From positions 62,001-126,000 of the forward strand of contig DVLT01000046.1 of assembly GCA_018715345.1 (NCBI GenBank): a stretch of DNA of 64,000 bases. The letters are read 5' to 3'. This stretch comes from Candidatus Onthocola gallistercoris. GTDB lineage: Bacteria; Bacillota; Clostridia; Lachnospirales; Lachnospiraceae. The number at the start of each line of letters is the position of its first letter. The stretch's first letter is position 1. Made by a program: the position numbers and the translations under genes. Positions 56,644-64,000 of the stretch are shown in pieces. The notes beneath the pieces were generated by a model. That model was not told where the DNA came from and ran no database searches. It saw only the letters and a program-made list of their open reading frames with translations.

Positions 56644-57912
56644 ATGATCTATAAAAAAGTACTTAGAAATCATATAACACTGGTGATGGAAGAGTTGCCC
56701 TATTACCGTTCCGTGTCCGTGGGCGTTTGGGTACGTGCAGGGTCCATGTATGAAACAGAAGCGAATAATGGTATGGCCCATGTCATTGAGCACATGCTGT
56801 TTAAAGGGACCAAAAGACGCAGCGCTGAAATGCTGGCGGATGAGATGACTGCATTGGGCGGCAATATGGACGCGTTCACATGTAAGGACTGTACCTGTTA
56901 TTATGCGAAAACGTTGGATATCCATCTGGAAAAGGTGATGGATCTGTTGAGCGATATGCTTCTCCATTCCAGGTTTGATGGGGAGGAGCTGAAGAAAGAA
57001 TTGGGGGTGATCCTGGATGAGATCGATCTTTACGAGGACTCACCGGAGGATCTGGTCCACGAACATCTCCAGATGGAAGTGTGGAAGGACCATCCCCTCG
57101 GATATCTTATTTCCGGAGATAAAGCGGTCGTGGGACATTTTACAAGGGAGGATGTGCTGACATTTTTCAGGAAATTTTACGTGGGTTCCAACATGGTCAT
57201 CTCCATTGCCGGCCATTTTGACCGGGATCAGGCGGAAGAACTGGCAGAAAAATATTTCGGAGAGCTTCAAAGCGGTGAGAGGGCCCAGATTCCTGAACCA
57301 CCTATTTTTACCCCGTGTCTTTGGCTAAAAGAAAAGGACATGGAGCAGAACCATATGACACTGGCATTTGACTGCTGTACCAATATCAGTGAAGAAAGGT
57401 ATGTCCTGACTGTGGTCAACAGTCTGCTGGGCGGCAATATGAATTCCAGACTGTTTATGAAAATACGGGATCTGATGGGACTGACCTATTCCATTTATTC
57501 CTATGGCAGTTCTTACGAGACGGCGGGGCTGTTTCAGATTTATGCGGCCATGAGCCCGGAAGCGGCCGGGAAGGTGGTGGAAGAGATTTTCAGAGAAGTG
57601 GATCGTCTGAAAACGGAAGGCTTTACATCACGGGAGTTGACAGTGGCTAAGGCGCAGATCCAAACAGAGTTGATCATTGACAGTGAGAGTACATACAGCA
57701 GGATGAGTGCAAATGGAAAAAACAGCCTCATCTTCGGGCATGTGATCCCTTTGGAAGAAGAACTGAAGCGTATCGGATCTGTCAGCCTGGAAGATACCCA
57801 GTCATTCGTTTGTAAATATTTGGATAAGCGTCACTGCGCCATGTCCATGGTCGGTCAGACCAGGATCGTGGATGGGACGTTCAGAAGGAAAATATGGGGA
57901 GGAGAAGTATGA
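56644..57912 (+). CDS. M16 family zinc peptidase
   Basis: 422 residues, one full pitrilysin/processing-peptidase-type protein with two M16 halves. The inverted zinc motif HVIEH is at residues 46-50, with the third ligand in ILDEIDLYEDSPEDL (about 126). The C-terminal half contains NSLLGGNMNSRLFMKIRD and GLTYSIYSYGSSYE. It degrades small peptides; related Firmicutes proteins lie near pnp or sporulation genes. ATG 56644 with GGAG is chosen over an upstream ATG at 56593. Its stop codon overlaps the next gene by ATGA, showing translational coupling. Confidence 0.9.
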   Translation: MIYKKVLRNHITLVMEELPYYRSVSVGVWVRAGSMYETEANNGMAHVIEHMLFKGTKRRSAEMLADEMTALGGNMDAFTCKDCTCYYAKTLDIHLEKVMDLLSDMLLHSRFDGEELKKELGVILDEIDLYEDSPEDLVHEHLQMEVWKDHPLGYLISGDKAVVGHFTREDVLTFFRKFYVGSNMVISIAGHFDRDQAEELAEKYFGELQSGERAQIPEPPIFTPCLWLKEKDMEQNHMTLAFDCCTNISEERYVLTVVNSLLGGNMNSRLFMKIRDLMGLTYSIYSYGSSYETAGLFQIYAAMSPEAAGKVVEEIFREVDRLKTEGFTSRELTVAKAQIQTELIIDSESTYSRMSANGKNSLIFGHVIPLEEELKRIGSVSLEDTQSFVCKYLDKRHCAMSMVGQTRIVDGTFRRKIWGGEV

Positions 57913-58400
57913 ACAAACAGGAATTTATAGATATACTCAGAGAAAGCTTGCAAGGCCAGATGTCCGATGCGCGGATATATGATCAGATACGATACTATGA
58001 TCAATATATTCGTGAACAGACGGCAAATGGTCGGCTGGAAAGGGATGTGTTGGAGGAGTTGGGAGATCCCAGACTTTTGGCAAAAACGATCATGACAGGA
58101 GACACTGGATCCCCGGACCCGGATTATGGAAATGCCACCTATACATACAGTGATGGCGGTGTGACACCGGAAGCGGAACGGCCCCATCGGCATGGCCGGC
58201 GTAGTTATACATTCCATTATTCTTCAGGGGAAAAACTGGATTGGAAAACCAAGCTGAAAATATTTGGAGGCGCTGCCTGCATTCTTTTGATCGTTATTCT
58301 GATCGTGGCTGCCATTGTCCGTTTTGTCATCTGGCTTTTGCCGGTGGTGTTGGTCATTGCGGCGATCAGTTGGATCCTTCGCCGGATGAATGGCAGATAG
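57909..58400 (+). CDS. HAAS/DUF1700-like small membrane protein
   Basis: 163 residues. The N-terminal soluble part (about 1-60) has the HAAS-like helical pattern MNKQEFIDILRESLQG with YDQYIREQ and LEELGDPRLLAKTI, typical of DUF1700-type proteins. A short polar linker follows, then a strongly hydrophobic C-terminus of two close membrane helices (about 117-155). Function unknown; the N-terminal helical bundle is seen in proteins linked to PadR-type regulation. GGAGGAG precedes ATG 57909. It overlaps the M16 gene and is followed after 9 bases by rlmH. Confidence 0.7.
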   Translation: MNKQEFIDILRESLQGQMSDARIYDQIRYYDQYIREQTANGRLERDVLEELGDPRLLAKTIMTGDTGSPDPDYGNATYTYSDGGVTPEAERPHRHGRRSYTFHYSSGEKLDWKTKLKIFGGAACILLIVILIVAAIVRFVIWLLPVVLVIAAISWILRRMNGR

Positions 58401-58409
58401 GCGGGGGGT

Positions 58410-58889
58410 ATGAAGATCACAGTTTTGTGTGTTGGAAAGATAAAGGAAAAGTTTTTCCGGATGGCGGTGGATGAGTATGTCAAACGACTGGGTCGCTATT
58501 GTCAGCTGGAGATCGTGGAAGTGGCGGATGAAAAGACGCCGGACGGGGCCAGTTTGAAAGAAGAAGAGCAGATCAAAGAAAAGGAAGGGGAACGGATCTT
58601 AAAGCATCTGAAGCCTTCAGCCCATGTGATCGCCCTTGCCATAGAAGGCAAAGGTCTGTCATCGGAAGAATTGGCAGATAAGATGGAAAGGCTGGGTGTT
58701 GCGGGTACCAGCCATATTACTTTTGTCATCGGCGGTTCTTTAGGGTTGTCGGACAAAGTCCTGAAACGGTCCGATATGCTTTTGAGCTTTTCAAAAATGA
58801 CCTTTCCTCATCAGCTGATGCGGGTCATCCTGCTGGAGCAGATCTACCGCAGTTACCGGATCATCCAAGGAGAACCATATCACAAATGA
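58410..58889 (+). CDS. rlmH: 23S rRNA (pseudouridine-1915-N3)-methyltransferase
   Basis: 159 residues, exact family length. It methylates pseudouridine 1915 in helix 69 of 23S rRNA using S-adenosylmethionine. SPOUT-class knot motifs are ALAIEGKGLSSEELAD, FVIGGSLGLSD and SFSKMTFPHQLMRVILLEQI, and it ends RSYRIIQGEPYHK. The preceding GCGGGGGG acts as ribosome binding site. It is the third gene of the M16/HAAS/rlmH operon. Confidence 0.97.
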   Translation: MKITVLCVGKIKEKFFRMAVDEYVKRLGRYCQLEIVEVADEKTPDGASLKEEEQIKEKEGERILKHLKPSAHVIALAIEGKGLSSEELADKMERLGVAGTSHITFVIGGSLGLSDKVLKRSDMLLSFSKMTFPHQLMRVILLEQIYRSYRIIQGEPYHK

Positions 58890-58919
58890 GCGCGGTTTTT
58901 CGTATTTGGGTGTGACAGG

Positions 58920-59105
58920 GTGTGGAGTAATAAAGTAAGGCCTGTAGAACGTTTATATTTGAGAGGAATGAACCAAAATGATTTTGGAGATTTAGCTGAA
59001 ATTTTGCAAAATCCCAAAGTTATGTATGCTTACGAACATGATTTTTCAAACAATGATGTGCAAGAGTGGCTTGACCGACAAATAGAAAGATATAAAACAT
59101 TCTGA
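58920..59105 (+). pseudogene. GNAT acetyltransferase fragment (N-terminal 61 aa)
   Basis: The frame resembles the start of RimJ/RimL-type GNAT acetyltransferases (ERLYLRGMNQNDFGDLAEIL, then DVQEWLDRQIERY). It ends after 61 residues, where such proteins normally continue for about 110 more with the acetyl-CoA site. GTG 58920 is the only early start and its ribosome binding site is weak. The stop falls directly before the next gene's ribosome binding site, so the remainder was probably deleted. Confidence 0.75.
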
Positions 59106-59120
59106 AGGGGGATTTTGAGA

Positions 59121-59873
59121 TTGCAGGTTACAGGCACGAAAAGCTACATACAGATCGAGGATGATAACGGAAATATCGCCAGGTTCGATGGAGAGGCCTG
59201 CCTTGGAAGTTTTGATGCGGATGTTGACTCCGGTTACTGGATCCGGCATCAAGGCGCCGTGTCGGAAGGGGAGATGACGGATCTGATCTATCGGGCAACC
59301 CGATATGGCAAGGAACGGGATATCAAAATACACTTTTTTGGTGGCAATGGCCAGGTGATGTTTGAAAGGGAACTTGGGCTGAAGACAGAAGTTTACTGGT
59401 CAAAAATATATTTGATCTTTATGGCTGCGTTTGTTGTTCCTCTGGCTTTTTCAGCGCTTTTAGTAGCAGCGCTGGATATTGCAAGCCTCACATTTAATAT
59501 CGTGTTCAGCACGGCATGCGCCGCATTTGCCATGCCCTTCCTTGCTTGGGGATTCCGGATATGGCGGTTCCGTCTGATTGCCGAAGGCGATGTCATAACT
59601 GTCAGGCCTGCAGCAGGAAGACCATATCGTTTTTCCGTGGACGAGATCACCGGAATTGTCCGGAAAGTCAGAATGGATTCCGGCTGGGAAGTGATACTTA
59701 AGATCAAAATACGTACAAAAGAAAAGCGCATGTCATTGAATGAGAATATGACAGGTGTTGAGGACATGGATGCCTATCTGATCCGGCATATTGACGCGGA
59801 AAAAATAACGGTTAAAAGAAAACCGAAAAGCCAGAAATGCAGGCCAGCGGCAGCAGGAGAAGAAAGTAAATAG
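59121..59873 (+). CDS. Membrane protein of unknown function
   Basis: About 250 residues. The N-terminal 90 residues are soluble (YIQIEDDNGNIARFDGE), followed by two membrane helices (about 92-113 and 118-142) and a C-terminal soluble part with a PH-like pattern (GDVITVRPAAGRPYRFSVDEITGIVRKV), then a basic tail. No family is recognised with confidence; the arrangement is reminiscent of DUF6560-like proteins. The start is TTG: TTG 59121 is 9 bases from AAGGGGG and TTG 59115 only 3, so the first is preferred. It precedes the ANT(6)-like gene. Confidence 0.6.
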   Translation: MQVTGTKSYIQIEDDNGNIARFDGEACLGSFDADVDSGYWIRHQGAVSEGEMTDLIYRATRYGKERDIKIHFFGGNGQVMFERELGLKTEVYWSKIYLIFMAAFVVPLAFSALLVAALDIASLTFNIVFSTACAAFAMPFLAWGFRIWRFRLIAEGDVITVRPAAGRPYRFSVDEITGIVRKVRMDSGWEVILKIKIRTKEKRMSLNENMTGVEDMDAYLIRHIDAEKITVKRKPKSQKCRPAAAGEESK

Positions 59874-59899
59874 CGGCTTGATTTATAGGACTCCATTTA

Positions 59900-60751
59900 A
59901 TGTATCAGCTGATCGTCCAAACTGCCCGATCCGATAACCGGGTATTGGCCGCATATTTGAAAGGCTCAAGGGCGAATCCCAATGTACCACCGGATATGTA
60001 TCAGGATTTTGATATTATGTATGTCGTGCAGGAAACAGAAAGCTTTCGCAAAGATCTGAAGTGGATGGATGGTTTCGGAAAAGTTATGTTAAAACAGGAG
60101 CAGAATGATGACTTTGGTTACGGCGAACGTTTCGGCCGGAGGGATCATTATGACGAAACCTATTCATGGTTATTGCTCTTTGAAGATGGGCAGCGTATTG
60201 ACATCGGCGTGGAAACTGTGGAAGTCATGAAGAGGGGAGATAACCGGAATGGGCTGTTTGTCCCTCTTTTGGATAAAATAGGCTGTCTGCCCAAATTACC
60301 TGCGCCGACAGACAAAGAATTCTATGTCCAAAGGCCCGGGGAGAAACGGTATTTAGGCTGCTGCAACGAGTTTTTCTGGTCATTGTGTGACGTTGTCAAG
60401 GGGATCCTCAGAGATGAATTACCTTTTGCCATGTCCACTTATTATACTCAGTCGCATAGTATGCTGGAAACGATGCTTGGCTGGTATATAGGGAGCAGAG
60501 TCGATTATTGCGTATCCTGTGGAAAATTGAACAAGTATTTGAAAAAATATCTTCCGGAAGAGATGTATCGTTTATATTTGCATACTTTTCCCGATGGCGA
60601 TTATGAACATTTCTGGAATGCCATAAAAAGTGCCTGCCAACTGTTTCATGATTCGGCAATACTGACAGCAAAGGAACTTGGCGTGACTTATCCGGCTGAT
60701 TATGAAGCTGGATTTAAGCGGTATCGGGATATGATGAAAGGTCTGGGATAA
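59900..60751 (+). CDS. ANT(6)/AadE-like nucleotidyltransferase
   Basis: 283 residues. The N-terminal nucleotidyltransferase domain has LKGSRANPN (about 21-29), the metal-binding QDFDIMYVV (about 37-43) and a later acid in RIDIGVE; the C-terminal helical domain includes NEFFWSLCDVVKGILRDELPFA and SMLETMLGWYIG. Family members add AMP to position 6 of streptomycin. The N-terminus is about 6 residues shorter than usual because a stop codon (TGA) lies 21 bases before the start. Chromosomal homologues in gut Clostridia are common and not always resistance enzymes. The GNAT gene begins directly at its stop. Confidence 0.85.
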   Translation: MYQLIVQTARSDNRVLAAYLKGSRANPNVPPDMYQDFDIMYVVQETESFRKDLKWMDGFGKVMLKQEQNDDFGYGERFGRRDHYDETYSWLLLFEDGQRIDIGVETVEVMKRGDNRNGLFVPLLDKIGCLPKLPAPTDKEFYVQRPGEKRYLGCCNEFFWSLCDVVKGILRDELPFAMSTYYTQSHSMLETMLGWYIGSRVDYCVSCGKLNKYLKKYLPEEMYRLYLHTFPDGDYEHFWNAIKSACQLFHDSAILTAKELGVTYPADYEAGFKRYRDMMKGLG

Positions 60752-61240
60752 ATGAACATAAAGGAAGTGACAGATAAAAAGAAACAGTATCTCCCTTTGC
60801 TGCTTCTGGCAGATGAGCAGGAAGATATGATCGATCGTTATATTGACCGGGGAACCATGTTCGTACTGGATGACCATGGCGTAAAATGCGAATGTGTGGT
60901 GACGGAGGAAGGACAGGGTATTCTGGAGATCAAGAACCTGGCCACTGTACCGGAACATCAAGGAAGAGGTTACGCAAGGACCATGATCGAGTTTATTGCG
61001 TTCAGATATCGGGATTGTTATGACATTTTGCAGGTGGGAACCGGGGATAGCCCGCTGACCCTTCCTTTCTATGAAAAATGCGGCTTTGTATATTCCCACA
61101 GGATCAGGAATTTTTTTACGGATCATTATGACCATCCCATATATGAATCCGGCGTTTTGCTGAAAGATATGGTTTATCTCAGAAAAAAGCTAAAGGGGAA
61201 TTGGGAGGCCGGCTGCAAAAACCCGGCCAAAGTGTTATAA
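60752..61240 (+). CDS. GNAT family N-acetyltransferase
   Basis: 162 residues. The acetyl-CoA binding motif is NLATVPEHQGRGYARTMIE (about 67-85), with DSPLTLPFYEKCGFVYSHR as the B motif. The substrate is unknown. ATG 60752 directly follows the stop of the nucleotidyltransferase gene with no gap, so translation is probably coupled. A short GC-rich inverted repeat lies at its 3' end without a T run. Confidence 0.88.
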   Translation: MNIKEVTDKKKQYLPLLLLADEQEDMIDRYIDRGTMFVLDDHGVKCECVVTEEGQGILEIKNLATVPEHQGRGYARTMIEFIAFRYRDCYDILQVGTGDSPLTLPFYEKCGFVYSHRIRNFFTDHYDHPIYESGVLLKDMVYLRKKLKGNWEAGCKNPAKVL

Positions 61241-61253
61241 TAAGTTTGGCCAA

Positions 61254-61409
61254 ATGCTTTTTCAGAATGTAGGCAAGGCGGCAGAGGGAGCCCTTAAAAT
61301 GTATGTGTCCCGTCTGGATATGAGAGTCCTAACCGATGGTCAGCTTCTTCAGAGTAAAGGCGATTTTGTCAAACTGCCGGATGGGTCAGAAACTGCAGTT
61401 GAAAAATGA
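61254..61409 (+). pseudogene. Small open frame, probable gene remnant (51 aa)
   Basis: The frame encodes MLFQNVGKAAEGALKMYVSR followed by a Leu/Lys-rich stretch ending in GDFVKLPDGSETAVEK. There is no ribosome binding site, and the frame is open further upstream, so it may be the C-terminal end of a lost gene. I recognise no family. The rest of the space between the GNAT and GPP34-like genes (61410-61500) holds only GGAGG before the next start. Confidence 0.35.
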
Positions 61410-61500
61410 ACCGGATGACTGTTATCCTGTCAGTATATCCGGAAGATGGGATGAATAGAGAATGACTTTTGGTCAATAAAAACTTTTGGAGGATAAATAG

Positions 61501-62151
61501 ATGGACAAACGATCATTGACACAGGAATACTATATGGCGGCGGTGGATACGAAGGGAAACATGCCGGCGATGCACAGAGATGCTTCTTATGCCGGGCTGG
61601 TGGTGGCCGGCTTGATGGAAATGGTGGCAGAAGGCGTGATCACCATTGAGAAGAAAAAGATCACGGTCAACAAAGAACTTCCGGAGAAGATGGGATATCT
61701 GACATCCCTCTATCAATATATGGGAGAAAAGGCGCGCACTACAGACCAGCTGATCAATGCCTATATGGCATATGGAACCCGTATGAAGCAGCTGACCGCC
61801 GATGTGGGAGAGTCCCTGGCAGCTGACGGATCGGCCCAAAAAGCCGAAGGGGGTCTGATCGGCCAAAAAACCGTTTATATTCCCTCAAAAGAGGCGAAGG
61901 ATGAGCTGATCGGAAGATTTAAGGAAGCCTTCCTTGGCGGCACGATGGATGCTCAGGATATATCTCTGGCCATGATCTTAAAAGAGACGAAAAACCTGTA
62001 TGCCAATTTCACAAAAGAAGAAACAAAGGCGGTCAAAGAACGGCTTAAAGATATGAAGTCCGGTCCGGCCGATAAGCCGTGGGCGGATATGATCAATTAT
62101 GTGGATGACATGAGCGCGATCATGGCAAGTATTACCACGATCAGTATGTAA
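61501..62151 (+). CDS. GPP34-like protein (uncertain)
   Basis: 216 residues, alpha-helical and soluble. The N-terminus SLTQEYYMAAVDTKGNMP, then AGLVVAGLMEMVAEGVITIEKKK, resembles the pattern of Golgi-phosphoprotein-3 (GPP34) domains, which bind phosphoinositide head groups in eukaryotes; the role in bacteria is unknown. The C-terminus ends with YVDDMSAIMASITTISM. TTGGAGG precedes ATG 61501. Call made from pattern only. Confidence 0.5.
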   Translation: MDKRSLTQEYYMAAVDTKGNMPAMHRDASYAGLVVAGLMEMVAEGVITIEKKKITVNKELPEKMGYLTSLYQYMGEKARTTDQLINAYMAYGTRMKQLTADVGESLAADGSAQKAEGGLIGQKTVYIPSKEAKDELIGRFKEAFLGGTMDAQDISLAMILKETKNLYANFTKEETKAVKERLKDMKSGPADKPWADMINYVDDMSAIMASITTISM

Positions 62152-62158
62152 CTGGCGC

Positions 62159-62317
62159 ATGCAGCCAAAAGATGGAAGATTGGATGTTGATGCAGACCCG
62201 AAGGTTTATGGACAAGTTTATTATGATAAGATACAGAGAGTCATATGTAAAACCTTCTCTGGCGTCCGGCATTTTAAAGGTTTTGCCGGCCGAAGGATTT
62301 ATTTGTATGTAAAATAA
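62159..62317 (+). pseudogene. Small open frame, probable gene remnant (52 aa)
   Basis: It encodes MQPKDGRLDVDADPKVYGQV, then VICKTFSGVRHFKGFAGRRI and a short end. The composition looks like real protein, but there is no ribosome binding site and it begins 7 bases after the previous stop codon. It is most likely the C-terminal tail of a deleted gene. I do not recognise the family. Confidence 0.4.
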
Positions 62318-62331
62318 CAGGATAATAATAT

Positions 62332-62356
62332 GGACAGCCCAAGGCTGTCCTTTTTT
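62332..62356 (+). terminator. Terminator upstream of the RNHCP gene
   Basis: GGACAGCC (62332-62339), loop CAA, GGCTGTCC (62343-62350), then six T. Confidence 0.92.
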
Positions 62357-62437
62357 GCTGCCCCAAAAGCCTAGGATATATTGGATATTGTCCGGGAAAC
62401 AGGATCAGAGTACATGAGGATATAAGGAGGGTGTTTT

Positions 62438-62785
62438 ATGAAAGATCAAAATAACAGTTGCGTCTGTCCTGAATGCGGATGGATTCTGCCGGAGGGCAGA
62501 AGGCATCGAAATCACTGTCCAAACTGTCTTGCCGGTGTTCATATGGAAGATTCGGAGGGCTATGATCGCGGCGGCATACTGGAGCCCATCGGTGTCTGGG
62601 TCCGGAAAAACGGAGAGTGGGCGGTCATCCACAGATGTATGCGCTGCGGTGTGATCCATTCCAACCGAACGGCAGCGGATGACAATCCGATGAAACTTAT
62701 GGCACTGGCCATGCGGCCCTTTGGAAGTCCGGCCGTTCCTTACGAAGCGATCAAAGAGATGGTTGCTTCCATGGAGATATACTAA
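62438..62785 (+). CDS. RNHCP domain zinc-ribbon protein
   Basis: 115 residues. The family name comes from the R-N-H-C-P motif, present here in RRHRNHCPNCLAGVHMED. Cys pairs in CVCPECGW and RCMRCGVIHSNR make a zinc ribbon. The RNHCP family occurs next to many unrelated genes and its function is unknown; RNA or DNA binding is likely. AAGGAGG precedes the ATG. It lies after a terminator and before the shortened MFS gene. Confidence 0.88.
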   Translation: MKDQNNSCVCPECGWILPEGRRHRNHCPNCLAGVHMEDSEGYDRGGILEPIGVWVRKNGEWAVIHRCMRCGVIHSNRTAADDNPMKLMALAMRPFGSPAVPYEAIKEMVASMEIY

Positions 62786-62860
62786 AAAGAAGAAAATCAT
62801 TGCCATCGGGTTTTCCGGAGATTATAATCATATAAAATGCTTTGGGAGGAGGGGGGATCT

Positions 62861-63463
62861 GTGACGTCGGATTGGAAGAAAAAATTTGTGGTTATTTATG
62901 CCGGTCAGGCCTTTTCACTTTTAGGATCGGCAGCCGTCCAGTTCGCTGTTATCTGGTGGCTCACTGTTCAGACAGGGTCGGCGATAACTTTGGCTTTGGC
63001 CACCATCGTTTCCTGCCTGCCGAATATGATCATCGGTTCCTTTGCCGGCGTTTGGGTGGATAAGTATAACCGGCGTACTGTGATGATCGGAGCTGACGGA
63101 TTGGTGGCCCTATCCAGCCTGATTTTGGGAGCGGCCTTTATGATCAGCCGGACGCCGCTGGTCGGTCTAGTCTACATCATACTTTTTTTGCGGGGGCTGG
63201 GCAATACTTTTCATGCTCCGGCTATGCAGGCAGCCATTCCATTGTTTGTCCCGACGGATAAACTTTCCAAAGCCGGCGGCTGGGGGAATCTGATCACTTC
63301 GATATCTGCCATGGCCGGACCGGTAAGCGAGACGGTCGGCGTGGCCGGGTGGTTTTGGGTATCCGGAATTTTAATGGCTGCTTCCGGTCTGGTGTGCTTT
63401 CTGGCCACCCGTAGATATGACGGATCCTCTGGCTGTGGATCTGATGGAAGAAAAAAGGATTAG
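62861..63463 (+). pseudogene. MFS (DHA3-type) transporter with large in-frame internal deletion
   Basis: 200 residues; full-length members have about 400. The first four to five helices are normal (YAGQAFSLLGSAAVQFAVIW, AGVWVDKYNRRTVM, LFLRGLGNTFHAPAMQA), including the family's A-motif-like loop. After SISAMAGPV the sequence jumps in frame to what looks like the last helix and C-terminus (TVGVAGWFWVSGILMAASGL). The deletion probably joined two similar AGPV/SGPV sites and removed about 200 residues. GTG 62861 with GGAGGAGGGGGG is the best start. The product cannot be a working 12-helix transporter. Confidence 0.75.
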
Positions 63464-63545
63464 GACAGAGTTTGGCTGTACTTCCATGAGAATATAAAGT
63501 ATAATAAAAAAGCAGAAGATATATAGAATGGGGAAAAAAGACATC

Positions 63546-64000
63546 ATGAAAAAAATAGCAGGAATATTATGTGCGGCATGTCTGCTTTTGGCCGTGGGAT
63601 GTGGCAGAACGGATCCGCAGGATACGGTGGAAAGTGTGACAGCCAGCAAGGATACGGCGCCGATCGAGACGGAGACAGAAACTGAAACGGAGACGGAGAC
63701 CGAACGCCAAACGGAAGCGGCAGTACTGCCGGAAGTGATCGGGAGCTGGATGCAAAGTGGTATTTCCGATCCCATGATGCTCATTTTAAGGGAGGACGGT
63801 TCCGCCCTTTATTATGCGTCTGAGACACGGGAAAGTGAATATACCAGTACTTACACATGGGAGGACGGCGTTCTCGCATTGAATATGGTCAATCTGGATA
63901 ACAGCGGCGTGACAGAAATGGTGTTCCAGGCGGATTTTTCGGATGAACAGGGTAGTTCCATGACTTTGACCCAAATGGATACAGGGACGGATCTGAGTCT
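63546..64000 (+). CDS. Lipoprotein, 3' partial
   Basis: The frame runs off the right edge; 151 residues are visible. A signal peptide with lipobox LAVGC (Cys19) is followed by a Glu-Thr repeat of twelve codons (63666-63701) and a lipocalin-like or beta-rich region with GSWMQSGISDPMMLIL, DGSALYYAS and YTWEDGVLALN, which resembles single-domain surface lipoproteins of gut Firmicutes. The ligand is unknown. ATG 63546 lies after GGGG and a TATAAT box at 63500-63505 is upstream. It is separated from the MFS remnant by 82 bases. Confidence 0.78.
   Translation, partial: MKKIAGILCAACLLLAVGCGRTDPQDTVESVTASKDTAPIETETETETETETERQTEAAVLPEVIGSWMQSGISDPMMLILREDGSALYYASETRESEYTSTYTWEDGVLALNMVNLDNSGVTEMVFQADFSDEQGSSMTLTQMDTGTDLS

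Overview
The window looks like chromosome of an anaerobic gut-type Clostridia (Bacillota), most likely Lachnospiraceae or a close relative. The basis is the gene content: a one-chain pyruvate:ferredoxin oxidoreductase, a ParC/ParE-type topoisomerase pair without a GyrA box, DUF1846, DUF1015 next to serC-serA, Firmicutes lipoproteins, and strong AGGAGG ribosome binding sites. No search was run, so the taxonomic placement is an inference.

Layout. 0-1.5 kb: the 3' end of a phage-like peptidoglycan amidase, a complete Fst/par-like type I toxin-antitoxin cassette (a 28-residue toxin that the supplied ORF list misses, an antisense RNA, direct repeats and a shared bidirectional terminator), and tRNA-Gly(CCC). 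1.7-7.1 kb: a YitT-family membrane protein, a large InlB-repeat surface protein, an orphan EutQ-like cupin, and enolase behind a hairpin that buries its ribosome binding site. 7.1-8.9 kb: ilvN-ilvC. 9-18.8 kb: a dipeptide/oligopeptide ABC importer with a phosphatase-superfamily protein, facing a fructoselysine-type operon (frlB, frlD, deoR). 18.9-23.1 kb: topoisomerase IV. 23.2-25.1 kb: a LysR regulator with an AEC carrier, divergent from the branched-chain and serine block leuC-leuD-leuB / ilvD-ilvB-serC-serA (25-34 kb). 34-39 kb: DUF1015, glgB and a HAD phosphatase. 38.9-42.9 kb: a glycerol-3-phosphate-type oxidoreductase locus with a broken DeoR regulator and a chimeric FAD-oxidoreductase/iron-alcohol-dehydrogenase. 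43-47.2 kb: argH, rpsO, pnp. 47.2-49.5 kb: a TetR-controlled aldo/keto reductase locus flanked by two truncated redox genes. 49.6-58.9 kb: a zinc-ribbon membrane protein, nifJ, a lipoprotein, DUF1846, and an M16 peptidase / HAAS-like / rlmH operon. 58.9-64 kb: accessory genes (ANT(6)-like nucleotidyltransferase, GNAT, GPP34-like, RNHCP) mixed with gene fragments, a shortened MFS transporter and the start of a lipoprotein.

How it fits together. The window encodes most of valine/isoleucine/leucine synthesis (IlvB, IlvN, IlvC, IlvD, LeuB, LeuC, LeuD; no leuA or ilvE here) and the first two steps of serine synthesis. The peptide importer facing frlBD suggests uptake and use of Amadori (glycated) amino acids or peptides. 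Enolase, PFOR and GlgB serve central and storage carbon metabolism.

The most unusual signals are the type I toxin-antitoxin cassette, the chimeric oxidoreductase, a series of genes shortened by internal deletions (38.9-49.4 and 58.9-63.5 kb), two 13-bp palindromic operators laid over a consensus promoter at the TetR locus, and several structured mRNA leaders (eno, ilvN, frlB, glgB, pnp). Positions of promoters and hairpins were found by eye.
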